From positions 5,664,307 to 5,728,306 of the forward strand of contig NC_136017.1 of the NCBI RefSeq assembly GCF_048128805.1: a DNA stretch of 64,000 bases, in the 5' to 3' direction. Shown here in pieces: positions 40,225 to 53,262 of the stretch; position 1 is the first letter of the stretch, and every line of letters begins with the position of its first letter. Under the pieces are notes generated by a model. The model was not told where the DNA came from, searched no databases, and saw only the letters and a program-made list of their open reading frames with translations. Both the position numbers and the translations under genes were made by a program. This DNA is from Centroberyx gerrardi (lineage: Eukaryota; Chordata; Actinopteri; Beryciformes; Berycidae).

Positions 40225-43200
40225 TCTCTGTCTCTCTCTCTCAAGCACCCATACATACACATTAGCATGATACACCACATATTTGGAAAGCACCCTGTTG
40301 AATTCATGCATTGTTTCTTAGAACTGTTATCTGACCGCTATACATGAGATGATATTTTGAAGCCACAAACATTATTGCTTATGTATTGTTTGTAAACACA
40401 GGTAAATATGAGTTTATGAGGTATATAAATATCTTTTTCACAATAACTGAAAGATGCCAATAATTCATAAGGTGTGCTACACAAGTCTGCATTGGTTCAC
40501 TTTTGCCAACATTGATCATTCTACTGTAATCTTCGTGTTATCTGACTCAAAGAAAACTACTGATAAATTGTGTCCTGCAAAAAGCCTTTGTATCTTGTAT
40601 CTTTTTTTTTTCTTTTTGCTTTACTTTTTACTATAATTGAAAACTGATAAAGTCTTCCATGCACAGAAAGTGTTTCATGACTTTGCAGCAAGTCAAACCA
40701 ATGAAAACCCACGATGAATGGTAAAGCACACCATCATCAGTGGTAAAATGAACCAGTTTCCGACAGACATGTTGACTTTTCGGAGGTTTCTGCAGGACTC
40801 TGGCGAGATTTAAATGCAAACCCACCTCTGGTCCAGATGCTCACTGCTGCTCTGCTTGACACAGATACCTGTACAGAAAATGGAAAGCTCTACTCCAACA
40901 ATGAGATATGGAGCCCAGAGCCATGTCGAGTGTGTATGTGTGACATGGGGTCTGTGGTGTGTGAGGACGTGGTGTGTGAAGAGCTAGGTGACTGCCAGAA
41001 AACTGTGACCCCAGAGGGCGAGTGCTGCCCCGTGTGTTCGGCTGCAGCATCGCATCCTAGCATGGACACTAAAACTGGTAAAAAAAAAAAAAATGTTCAA
41101 TGACTAATTACAACCTGCAGCTTGGCAGAACAGACTTAAACTCATCCAACTTTGGTCTCCCATGTGGTTTTAAATTTGGTTTAAGTTTAAGGTTAAGAGA
41201 AACTTGAGGCTTTCAAGCCTTCAGGCATGGTTACATCTGTAGAGGTGATAATTTTTTCACCAAAAACATAAAACCACATGGATAAATGACTGTGGCATGG
41301 TCACTCTTAGCTTTTCTTCAGTCTAAGCAATGACTTCAAAGCATTTCCATCCCTGTGAAGACCTGATCATCCCTCTGCACTGTCATCTCTCCTCTCTCTC
41401 CTGCACCTTGTTTGTGGAACAATCTTCCCACCTAAGTCAGGAGTGCTGAGTCTCTCCCCGTCTCTTGTCACTGCCTGAAAAAACAAACTGTTCAGACTAC
41501 GATTCCATCCCAAAATTTCCTTCCATTCCTACATTGGATTTTTTCTCCTTCTGTATTTCCAGAACTTACAAAACACACTGCACATTATCCTTTTCCCATC
41601 TTGCTGTGTCTTGCATTTCTTTATATCTACATTGTTGATGATATATGAATGTTCACAATTTTTTGCACTTAATGTAAGTTGCCCTCAATAAAACTATAAG
41701 CTAAATGCCTGCAGTAAATTGTGATATAACTTTACGATCCCTTTCACTAAGCACGATGCATCATTATGGGATTAAACAATCAATTAACAATGCCCCCAAT
41801 ATGACAGGATTCTCAGGTTGCAGCCTTATGTCTCCACAGACAGGACAGCATGTGCCACACTGGGAGCTCATACTGACCACAGCATGGCAATATCTCTTAT
41901 AGAGTAGCCATATACTGTATATTACAAGGAAGTTCTACCCCTGCCAGTGCTTTGGAGATACACTCAACTACCCAGTGGTACAAATTGGCTAGAGGTAGTC
42001 TACCTCAGGCTGGGTCAGCAAAGCATACAAAGAAGTCAGCAGATTCTAAGCCAAACTTAGTCCAAACTTCTCAATTATTTGCTACAGTGACCCCATCAGG
42101 CCCTTCAATTAATGCCAGCAGGTAATGCAAACATTGGGGCCATGCTCAACTTTGGATTTTTGTCCAGGGGATCCAAAAACTGAAGGAGAGGAGTCCAATT
42201 TGCCCTCCCCAATAAGCTGTAGACTCTAAAACCTTGTTATACTGGGACATTTGTTCCAGAGACAGAGGGTCAGAGGGAGCAGGCTGAGCAGAAGGCAATT
42301 GAAGAATGCACTGATTATGATCATAATGATTAATGATTATAATCATGTTAGCAAGGGCCACTTTTACATGTATCATGCCAAAGTGCACTTATAATCATGG
42401 CTATCTGATGTATAATCATGGATATCTGACTTTGAGAGAGCATAGCCGCACCCTTCTTGAGGACACATGCACTCAGGAGCTTATTTAGCAAGGATAGCAT
42501 CGCCATGCTTTTCTCTTGGAGACATGCTATGACTAGTCAGCTACCTAAAAAATACAAAACGGACTGCCTGCAGGTAGAAAACATGACTTATTTCTGAAAA
42601 TGCTTCATCCAATTGATGGCTTACATTCACAGTGTTTGCTAAAGGTCCTTAGGAGTCTGGCGGAATAAACCAGCACATAGGCTGTACTGTATGTATGCAT
42701 AGCAGTTGATGTGGAGCCTGTGTGCTGTGTTTATTGGCCTAAAGGTGTGATTGAAAGGACATCAACTCCAGATCTCATGACAGTAATGCCCATAATGATG
42801 CATTGTACCAACTGTACCAGCTGAAAGGGAATCACCCCAGATATTGATGTCAGTTGCTGTTGTGTTTCATGAAGATACCTGTACAGAAGATGGCAAAGTC
42901 CACTCCAACAATGAGATATGGAGCCCAGAGCCATGTCGAGTCTGTATGTGTGACATGGGGGCTGTGGTGTGTGAGGACGTGGTGTGTGAAGAGCTAGGTG
43001 ACTGCCAGACAGCCGTGACCCCAGAGGGCGAGTGCTGCCCCGTGTGCTCGGCTGCAGCACGCCGTCCTAGCACAGAAACTAAAACCGGTAAACGGAATGT
43101 CCCGAGACTGTTTGCAACCCGCAGATTGTCTGTACCAAAACTAAGTAAATACTCTGTGGATGCATCTTGGTCATTCTCTTGCCCTCTGAGTCTACTTTTG

Positions 43201-46200
43201 CAGCAACAATCCTGAGTCCACATGAGTCAGGACTGCTGGGACTTTTCATCTTCCGTCTCAGCCTGAAGTCCCGTCTCTTCAGGCTTCATCCTGCCCACGC
43301 CGGCAACAAACCTTCTTCTCAGTTCTGCACTTGATTGTGCTCTTAGTTTTCTATGACTGTACTTCAGTTTGCAAGAGGAATACACTGACTTTTTGCCAGA
43401 TAAGATCACTGATCAACCAAGCCTTGTGCAACGAGAAGATTGGTACCAGTTCCCACCATGTGTGTCCAGTGTTTATGTAGTTTGCTATGGTACATGCTCA
43501 CACTTAAGGACACTATCATTGTTTAGTGGAAAGTACAAGATAGCCTTGCATCGTCTTAAAAGCACTGGACACTGGTAGAGCTGTTGCCAATCTCACTGTC
43601 ACACAATAGGAAGTTGAACAAGGAACTTATTTACCAAAAAGTAGGTGTATTCCTCTGGGAAATTGCTACCATTTATCCTTTGCCTTGTAAAATAGCACTG
43701 CCATGTTGTTCATCGCACTTCTTTATATACTACGCACTTCTGTTGATTTTGATGTGAATTTCCACTTTTATCACTCTTTGCACTTGGTGTGAGTTGCTTT
43801 CTATTTGAGCACCAGCCAAAGGCTTACATTGTTTAAATGAAAGGGTTTTATTCTTGAATGAGATATGCACTATTTGAAAAAAAAAAAAAAAAAAATACTC
43901 CTGCTCTTTCAGAATGATTGCTGGCATGAAAGTAAAGCATGTTAGAGTATGCTGTTAGTATTTAAGATAGAGACATCTGTGTTTTCAAAGTATTGACTGA
44001 TGAATTTCAAGTCGTGACATTTTTGCAACATGGATTTCTTGCATTATGGAATACTAAATCACCTCTGATACTGATTTAATTTACCGTTTCCGTTTCATGA
44101 AGATACCTGTACAGAAAATGGAAAAGTCTACGCCAACAATGAGATGTGGAACCCAGAGCCATGTCGGATCTGTGTGTGTGACCTGGGGGCCGTGGTGTGT
44201 GAGGACGTGGTGTGTGAAGAGCTGGGTGACTGCCAGAAAACTGTGACCCCAGAGGGCGAGTGCTGCCCCGTGTGTTTGACCTCAGCGCAGACACCGACTT
44301 CCAGTAACGACACCACAGCAGGTAAAGGCCATTTCTCACCAGGATGACCCAAAGATATTTTACAAACCTGTTTTCTATAGTTGTTTTCATTTTCTGCCAT
44401 TAAGACTTTAAATTAAGACTTTATTCTTTTTCAACAGCATATCTCTTATGTCTCGACCTTTAATGCTCACTGATTGTTTCTGCTAAGATAATGAAACTTT
44501 ATTGATTCCTATGGGGAAATTAGTTTGTTGCAGCAGCAAAAGTAATAGGATTCAGCAGGTAAAAAGAAAATAGAATATAAGCGCACAAATCGAAAATGCG
44601 ACAATTTCAACTGTTAAGTAGGATGCATGTATGGATTTACTTTTATCAACTTTTTACCCAGGACTCCATTTTTTTACTTTAAATTGCATGTAGTTCACAG
44701 CCAAAAATGAAAAGCAAGCTCATTACTTATTTTCAGGTGTAATCAGCTTTTTTCAAGATATGTTCAAAGTCAAATTATATAGCTGCACGTCGCTGCTCAT
44801 GCTAATTATCCAGTTCTTCTTCTACTTATTCCAAACTAACCGCTGTTGCTGCCAACAGTAATGTAACACGCATCACTTCCTGTGCACCAGAGGAAAGACC
44901 TACCAGACACCGTGTTTAGAACAGCAAGTTTAAAACCTTTCATGAACTGGATATACAGTAGGTTGAATCATTATTGTGTTTCATCAAATGGCATCACAGA
45001 GGATAATATTGACATATCCCAATTGTTTGTGCCCTCTGTTGCAGCTGCTGAGGAGAAGAAAGGGGAAACCTGCACAGTGGACGGCGAGGTCTACCTGCAC
45101 AACGACATCTGGAAGCCGGAGCCGTGTCACGTGTGTGTCTGTGACAGCGGCGTCGCCATCTGCGACGAGGTGCAGTGTGAAACCGTGGCCAACTGTGAGA
45201 AGGCGGTGACACCCGAGGGAGAGTGCTGCCCCGTGTGTGACAACTTCGCCAGCGCCAGCAGGATGATCGGTGAGATGAAGCCTTCAAACTCTCACTTTAC
45301 TGTGTGTTTGTTGAACTTCTGCTACTTCTGCTAAATGCCTGAAGTTACAGGAAGTTGCAAGGAATAGTCTTGTAATTGCAGTTTCTTCTGTAACTATTGA
45401 ACCCAAACCAAGTTGACATGTGAATCTATAAAAAATATTTTTATGCCATCATCTTAGTTTTACTGTTTATTTAGATAATGCAAAAATAAAACTCCATAAA
45501 AACTAGTTTGCTCCCTAGCTCAACAGCTTCTCTTCTCCACTAAATGAAACAAGCATATGGCATTTCTCTGCTATATAAACCAATGAGTGAGGAGCATTAA
45601 TTTAAGGCAATTAAGATTACACATGAAGCATTTTGTGAAGCGATTACACCAACCAAGTATAAGTAACACAGAATTATTAACTTCTCTAAAAAGAAATATA
45701 CAAAATATAAATCTCTATCAGTTTCCATATAAATGGCTCTTATCTTACAGCTCTGGTCACTTGCTGGTTTGGAGACTTCAGAGTTTTCTGTTAAAATACA
45801 CTTACTGGTTTTACAGTTTAACATTTAAGAAAAAGTTCAAATAACCTGTAAGTACAACAAACGATCACAGTAGATGGTTGGTGCTCAGAACAAGGGGAAG
45901 AAAAAAGGCAATTCTTAATTCATTATAATATATAAAATATATTTGTATAGCACTTTTCAAAAACAAAATAACAAAGTATATATATGCATTGAAAATATAT
46001 ATATTAAAAAAGTAGAAATGAATGCTAGTGATTGTAAAACAATTCAGTTCAGTCAAAGCCATTGAGACATGATCAGTTAAAAAAAAATACAAGTGCAATA
46101 AAATGTTTGAATATTACTAGGAATATTAAAGAATATTACCAATGCTACAGCACAATCAGAGAAAAAACATAATGTTGACATCTGGACGATGATAACATTG

Positions 46201-49200
46201 TTATGTTTTGTACCAGCAACCATAACAAAATGTGAAATTTGTGTATTGTAATCAGAAATTGATAACACAGAATAATCCATCCTATAGCTAGATAAATTGG
46301 GTGGGAGAAGAAGAATAATTATGTGTATGAAGTGAAGTATAACTGCAATTAACATATTCTTTTTTCTATTTTCCCTCAGAAATTATGGGCTTCAAGGTAA
46401 GCAATGATATTGAGAATGAACACTGACATGAATTCGTATTACAGTAACATTGTCTTTTCATGATATTAATGTCAGATCATTCGATTTTCAGGGACAGAAG
46501 GGTGAACCAGGTGATATCCCATATGTAAGTGAAGTTAATCTTCCCATCAGTAAAGGAAGTTTGTTGACTTCAAGATCCAACAAGACAAAGAGTCCATTTA
46601 TATCATCACTGTTTTCTGATTTCCTTTGGACAAATGAGTCTAAACACTGTTTTTCTCCCAGGTGGTGGGGCTCCCAGGTCATCCAGGACCTATGGTAGGT
46701 CTGCAGCAAAATTAATATGGCTGTCCCTCTCTGTCTTCTTTGTGTTAGCCTGTATCAAGATGGGTAATAGATTATGTATATGCATTAGAGAAACCAAGAG
46801 AAAAAAAAGAGAAAAAGGTTTTATGATCTGTTTTTATTCCCTCTCTGTATCCATGTTGACACTAGAGGGCGCAGAAATGTCACAAAAATATTTATTATTA
46901 GTATTAGTATTATTTTAACTTCATTTGTTTTGCACTTTTTTAAAAGTTCCATTATGTTTTTTCATGAGTGCATAAGTGTTTATGCTGTACCATTTTACTG
47001 GCCCAGCAGCACATCATGTTTTTCCATGATGTTTTGCTGTCAGTTTAGTTTGATATGGGTGTGATAGAAATGTGTTGGTATATTTGATAATGACCCACTT
47101 TCAAAGAGTGCAGTCAGAGTTACATGCTGGTTTCTGCAGACTGCTTTACACAAACTGGACCACAACTGCTCAGTATCCCCACGGAAAACTAAAGGATGTT
47201 GATATTAGGTGATAGTAGGGCCAGTATTGCTACAACATGGTGTGATACAGCACCTAATATTTTGTATTATTTTTTTTGCAAGGAGAGCATTCAAAGTAAC
47301 CTAAATTAACATTCTTTTTCAGTTTTCAAGGAAGTACAGCACAGTGAAATAAATAGTGGTTTGACTCCACATTTTTAGAATTGACTCAAAATAAAATATA
47401 AATTGAAACAAAACATAAATAAGGTCTTTGACAAGCCCTTTGGTCACCTCAAAAATAATGGGCCTTACATTTTGGATTTGTTTGTTATGATTTTATAGTA
47501 TTGTCTTAGGACTGATGGTCTGACTGTATCTGTTCTGAGTGTTTGCTGGAGATGAAATGTACATATTCAGACTACCTGCCTGAGGACAGTGGGTTTTGCG
47601 GCTGAATCAAAAAATAAAAACATCAGCGTTGATTATTCATTATCATTTCATGTATTTATTGCTTATATTTGTGTTTATAACTCAGGGTCCTCCAGGAGCA
47701 CAGGGATACAGGGGACAAAGTGGCTTCAAAGGCAGACGGGTACGTTTGAATGAATGGTGACGTTAACCCTAAAACACTAAAAGCAGTTCTTATTTTACAC
47801 TGGAGAAACCCTCCTTCGCTTCTGACTGAGAGATTGTGGTTTAAGTAGATCTTGCCCTTTAGCTACTCTTCCAGACTGCATGCACTTTTCCTCATTTCCT
47901 TCTCTGAGTGATGCTGCAAATCTAAGCTGTAAATCTGATAATGTGAACAGCCAGAAATGCATTTTTGCTCATCCTGCACATAATGACCTTTGCACTGGAC
48001 TGTAAATTCCTAAATCTGTAAACTGCCTACATCTGTAAATCTTTCAATAGCCATCATTGTGAGAATTATGTTTAATCAGTAGAAACTCTTGGTATCATAA
48101 AGAGGCAGATTTTTTTTTTTTTTTTTCATAATTTTCATTGTTATTTTTATCTTTCATTACCTTTTTTCTTATCCTTTAGTGCTCTTTGTTCATAAGTCTA
48201 CATCTCTATCTTTTGCTGATGTAAAGTCCCAATTTCCCCCTTGGATCATAGAGGCTTTGCAGTTCATCAAAAAATCTCCCAGCAACCTGGTTAAATATAC
48301 AGTAGCTGGCAAGAAAGAGAGATACAAAAGACCCATTCAGTAACTAATAATTGAAAGTGAACAGGCAGTTAAGGAAGATGTATACTGTGACACAGGAACC
48401 TGTCTGGTCTTTAGCCCTATAGCACCTTTTGTCCTACCTGTAGCCTACTCAAAAACATTATAAGTTGTAGCTTGAAAAGCATCAACTCAGTTAACCTGAA
48501 CAAGTTTTTTTGGCTTTGTTAGCTAGCTAACTAGCCAGCAAGCTCATGTTAATACAACTCCTCGCCACTTCTAACACTATACTAGATACGTTAGCTAGTG
48601 TGCTAATCAAATGTGTTTACAACAAGACAGTGATGGTTAGCTTACGAGATATGGTTAGCTAGCTAACAAGCTAACATTATCTAAACACAAAATCAACCAG
48701 ATTGATGAAATTGATGGATAAAATGATCAGTTCCCAGTCAAAAACATAACAGAGATTAACCATGTCTATTCAATTGTGTTGAGACAGCAAAATCATACAT
48801 TTAGAGCCAAAATCAGCCACTGTTCCCCAAGAACTGAGGATCTCCAATATGGCCACCAGAGAGCTTTATGTCACCTGAAAGCCTCAATAAAGGCCGTCTC
48901 ATCTCACCTCATCTCACCCTTTCTCAAAGCAATTCACTTCTAACTCCACCTTGAAAAGACTGAATCAGCGGTTGAATAATTATGTGAAGCAGAATGTGTT
49001 GTTTGTCATTAATAATATTTCATCATACAAAAACCTGCAGGGAGCCCATGGGCCACCAGGATTCGATGGAGAGCCCGGAGTGCCAGGAAACCCTGGCGAG
49101 CCAGGACCACCTGGCCACCCCTCCCACCCTGGGGTGAGTTAGCTTGTTCCCCACCATACTGTACCTGTTTTAGTGTCTCATCAGATCTGTAGGACCATAT

Positions 49201-52200
49201 TATACAAGTCTGTACACTTTCCAAAGATAAGCCACCAGACCTGAAGAGGAGACTTTTGATTCTACATGATGTTTGTCTTCATTTTAACTTTGTTGAAGTC
49301 CATGTTGAAGGTTCAGGAGGACAGATTTGCACAATCATGTCTTGAGATGAGGAATTAAGACAGGAATGTAAACAAGTATAATTTCACTGTATCTTTAATG
49401 TAACATACTTTGTTAAAGCAGAATCCTTGTATGAAGGTTTGACTTCAACTTCATTTTTAATCCATCTCTTCCCAAAAGGGCCAGCTAGTTTCCCAGATGG
49501 CGGCAGGTTTCAGCGAGAAGTCTGGTCTGGCTGGGATGGTGTCCGGAACGAGGGTGAGTGTCCTAGAGTCTTATAGGGAAAACTAATCCGGATCAGGAAT
49601 CAATCAGACAAACAGGTTAATATTGTTTCACACACTGCTGAAGAGAGTTAGCGATTGGAAATTAGATCTTTTTCTTTAATATCCATCTCATTTTATTATG
49701 CTGATACTAAGTCGGGATATTTGCTGTTATGCACAAATAAAAGTACAGTGTGAAGTGTCTCTATTACAGGGTGAAGCAGGACCACGAGGACCTCCAGGGC
49801 AGAGCGGATCACAAGTAAGTTTTGGCTTCTACAATAAAGATTCAAAGACTCGATTTTAATTTGATTTTTGCCTGTAGTCATGCACTTTCTGAGAACAGAT
49901 GAATGGATCTATGAACACTTGTCAGGTCACGGGACCATGCAGACTTTATGGTGGCAAACTCATGGAGTTTCATTCCAAAATGACTGCTAAAAATGACTGC
50001 AAAAAGCGTATTCTTTCAAAATAATTCATACCAGAAAATTCAAATAAAGTTTCATATGTTTTAAAGAATAGTGGGTAACTTAAGTCTTTGGTAAACTGAC
50101 ACTTTCACAAACTACATCCTCTATATTTTAGAGATAATGAACTCCAGGTAGTGATTTTTTTTCCAAAGTAGATGCATTATAATTCCAAATGGACTGTATA
50201 ATTTTTCCTCTCCATGTTTGTTCAGGGTCCAAGTGGCGGTCAGGGGGTTCCAGGAGACGCTGGAGAACCAGGACAGATGGTAGGAACATCTCTGCTTCTA
50301 CAGTTTACATTTTAGGCATTTAGCTGACGGTCTTATAAAGAGTGGCAGGTTTCAGTGTCTCGCTCAACAGGACACACAGCTGATGATGGACACCTTGTCT
50401 GTGGGGATCAAGCCTCCTGCTAAAACAGACAAAAAAAAACACAATTGGGTTTTGGACTGTTTCAAATAGAATGCTAGTATCTATTTTCCAAATGTTTCTC
50501 AGACCTTTAAAATAATTTACTATAAAATTAGATTGGCAAACATTTTTTTTTTTTTAAATGGGTGTGTCACTTACTCCTTGTGTTTGTCTACAGGGTGGAC
50601 ATGGTCATCGAGGACCTGATGGGCCAACAGGAAAACCTGGACCAGATGTAAGTCAAAGATACACACTTCCATATGAAAATATTCCTCTCTATTCTGTTAC
50701 TTATCCTTCTTATGTTTCGTACACCTTTAAGCATTCTTCTTCTCCTCTTCTTCTTCTTTCTCTTCTTTTTATTGTTGTTGTTAGCATTAGCATTAGTAGC
50801 ATTAGCAGCTAGGCTACTATTGCTGTAGTGAGTTTTTGTTACTATTATTATTACTATTGTTAGTAGTAGTAGAATAGTAGTAATAGTAGTAGTAGTAGTT
50901 GTAGTAGTAGTAGTATTGTTATTGTTGTTGCTGTTAGTATTGTTATTAGCATTAGCATTAGGCTACTGTCACTATTACTGTTTCTTTTACTGATTATTTC
51001 CTACTGATTATTACATTACTGATCAGTATTATTGTGTTTTCTACGCAGGGAGAGTCTGGTCCTCCAGGTGCGACAGGAGAACCAGGATTCCAAGGATCAG
51101 CGGTAACCAATCGTCTCTCAGCATTCACACCATCACATCTGACCCTGAATGACATCACTCACTCGTTTGCAAACATCATTTACATTGCATTACATTTTAG
51201 GTATTTAGCTGACACTCTTATCCAGAGCAACTTTCGATGAACACAACCGTAGAACAAGCTAACATTTAGAGATCATCAACATTACAAGCAACAAACAGGG
51301 GACATAGCTGAAGTGCCTGTCAATAGATCTGACAAAATATTCCCATATATTCCCAAAACCTTAGAATGATCAATAGTTTACATAAAAAAAACGCGAAAGA
51401 GTAGTTTTTTGAGAAATCAAGAAGAGGATTGTGTTGTGAGTTGTGTGAAAATTCAGAGTTAAGGTAAAATTTTCACAATAATTACATTTTTCTTCCCTTC
51501 ATTAACCAGATACTGCTCAATACTTATACTGATACTTGTAAAAAAAACTTTCTTTAAACCATGCTGAAGTTTGATAGAGTCCAGGTATAAAGTGAAGTGA
51601 CATCTGACTGACTGACCTGAATTTACCTCACGATCCCAAGTGGCCAATAAAAAACCCATCTCACCTCAAAACAAACAAAACAAATCCAGATGACAAGCAT
51701 GCGTGCCAGAACCGGATGACAGAAACTAAATGACAAGAAAACACAGCAAGGAAGAGAACGGTATAACATGAAAATTCATAGAAATAAAAGTTGTTGACAG
51801 TGGATTTGATGTTTTTCTCAGGGTGCCAGAGGATTCCCAGGCCTCCCAGGTCATCCCGGACTGAAAGGTCACAAGGTAAATCACTCAAACAATTTTGCTA
51901 ATGACTAGAAATGTGTGTGTGTGTATTTGTTGCAATTGCCTCTATCAAAAATCATAAATCGCATTTTTATGTAAGCAATCTGCATCCAGGACATACTGTT
52001 TCTAAATTGAAATCTTTCCAACAGGGCGCCGGCGGTCTTCTCGGCCCAAGAGGCGAGTCTGGAGCGGTTGGATCCAAGGTGGGAATATGTCACCTCATCC
52101 TGTGGTTCCCAAAGTGGGGTTCTTGATGAGGAATAGCTTGATTTCACTATTAGTTCAGTCACTGTAATTTAATACAATGAGAGAATGTATAAGAATGACC

Positions 52201-53192
52201 ATTTTGAGCATCGGTTACACTGTTCACATCGTTGCTATCACCTCACCTACACTCTTAATAAAAGGGGTTCTACAGTATATAGTACCCGAAAATGGTTCTT
52301 TAGGCTTGTGCCATAGTAGAACCCTAGTAGAGCTATCAAGAACCCAATTTAGAAAGATTCTTTGTAGCACCATGCTCATATGGTTTCACTTGGAGCCTTC
52401 ATGGTGCTGTAAAGAACCCTTTACTGTAAGATTTCATGAAATGTTTCAGATCAGCAGCTCTTTAAGAACCACAGTGGGGTCTTTATTGTGTTTTTTTGTA
52501 TTAATATTTTAACAAATCAGAGGGTTGTATGAGTTTATACGGTTCTATATGGAACCACTGCGCTAACCAAAGAACCCTTGAAGAAACCCCTCTTCTCTGT
52601 GTGTGTAGTAATTATGCAAACCTACACTAAATCATAACTAACAGCAAAAATCCTATCAGAAAAGGTTCCTTTGGACAAAATTTTATCAAATAGGGGTTTG
52701 TGGTCTATTGCATATCTATTTGGGGTTCCTTCACATGATAGTTAGGGTTAGGGAACCTTATGTTTATGAAACTGCACGTTGCAAACCTGTATTCTCCTAT
52801 TCTCATTGTTTGTGTGTGTTTGCGGTGTGTGTTTTGCAGGGTTCATCCGGTACTCCTGGTGGCATGGGAGCTCCAGGCCCACCGGTAGGCAACACACCAT
52901 CCAAACTGATCACCCAAAGCGTTTTATATAGAGTCAGATGTCATTCACACAGATGCTGACCCAATTTTCTGTTTCAGGGACCAGTGGGCATGCAGGGAGA
53001 AAGAGGCAGAGGAGGCCCAGGTGGTTCTGTGGTAAAAAAAAAAACATCATCTTCATCCATTTGAGGAGAAAAGATTATCAAATGGTTTTGCAGGATTGAG
53101 CTATCCATGAATGTCATACTGGATGACTGATGAAGCAAGTTGACAAGCTGACAATCCTCATTTCATCTCTCATCGCTCTCTCTTTCTGCTTT

Positions 53193-53262
<70 letters not shown>

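Larger units (their letters stand above)
33256..40864 (+). other. col5a2 intron 1
   Basis: A 7.6-kb first intron, much longer than the others, and a plausible site for enhancers. It holds a nested palindrome (34876-35078), a dispersed repeat fragment (35130-35225), GT/GA microsatellites (36259-36383), a G24 run (36608-36631), an unassigned minus open frame (37284-37517), a repeat shared with 62150-62320 (38245-38400), the second 'cctgatattgag' repeat (39243-39440) and a CT tract (40175-40242). No other gene is recognised. Confidence 0.6.
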
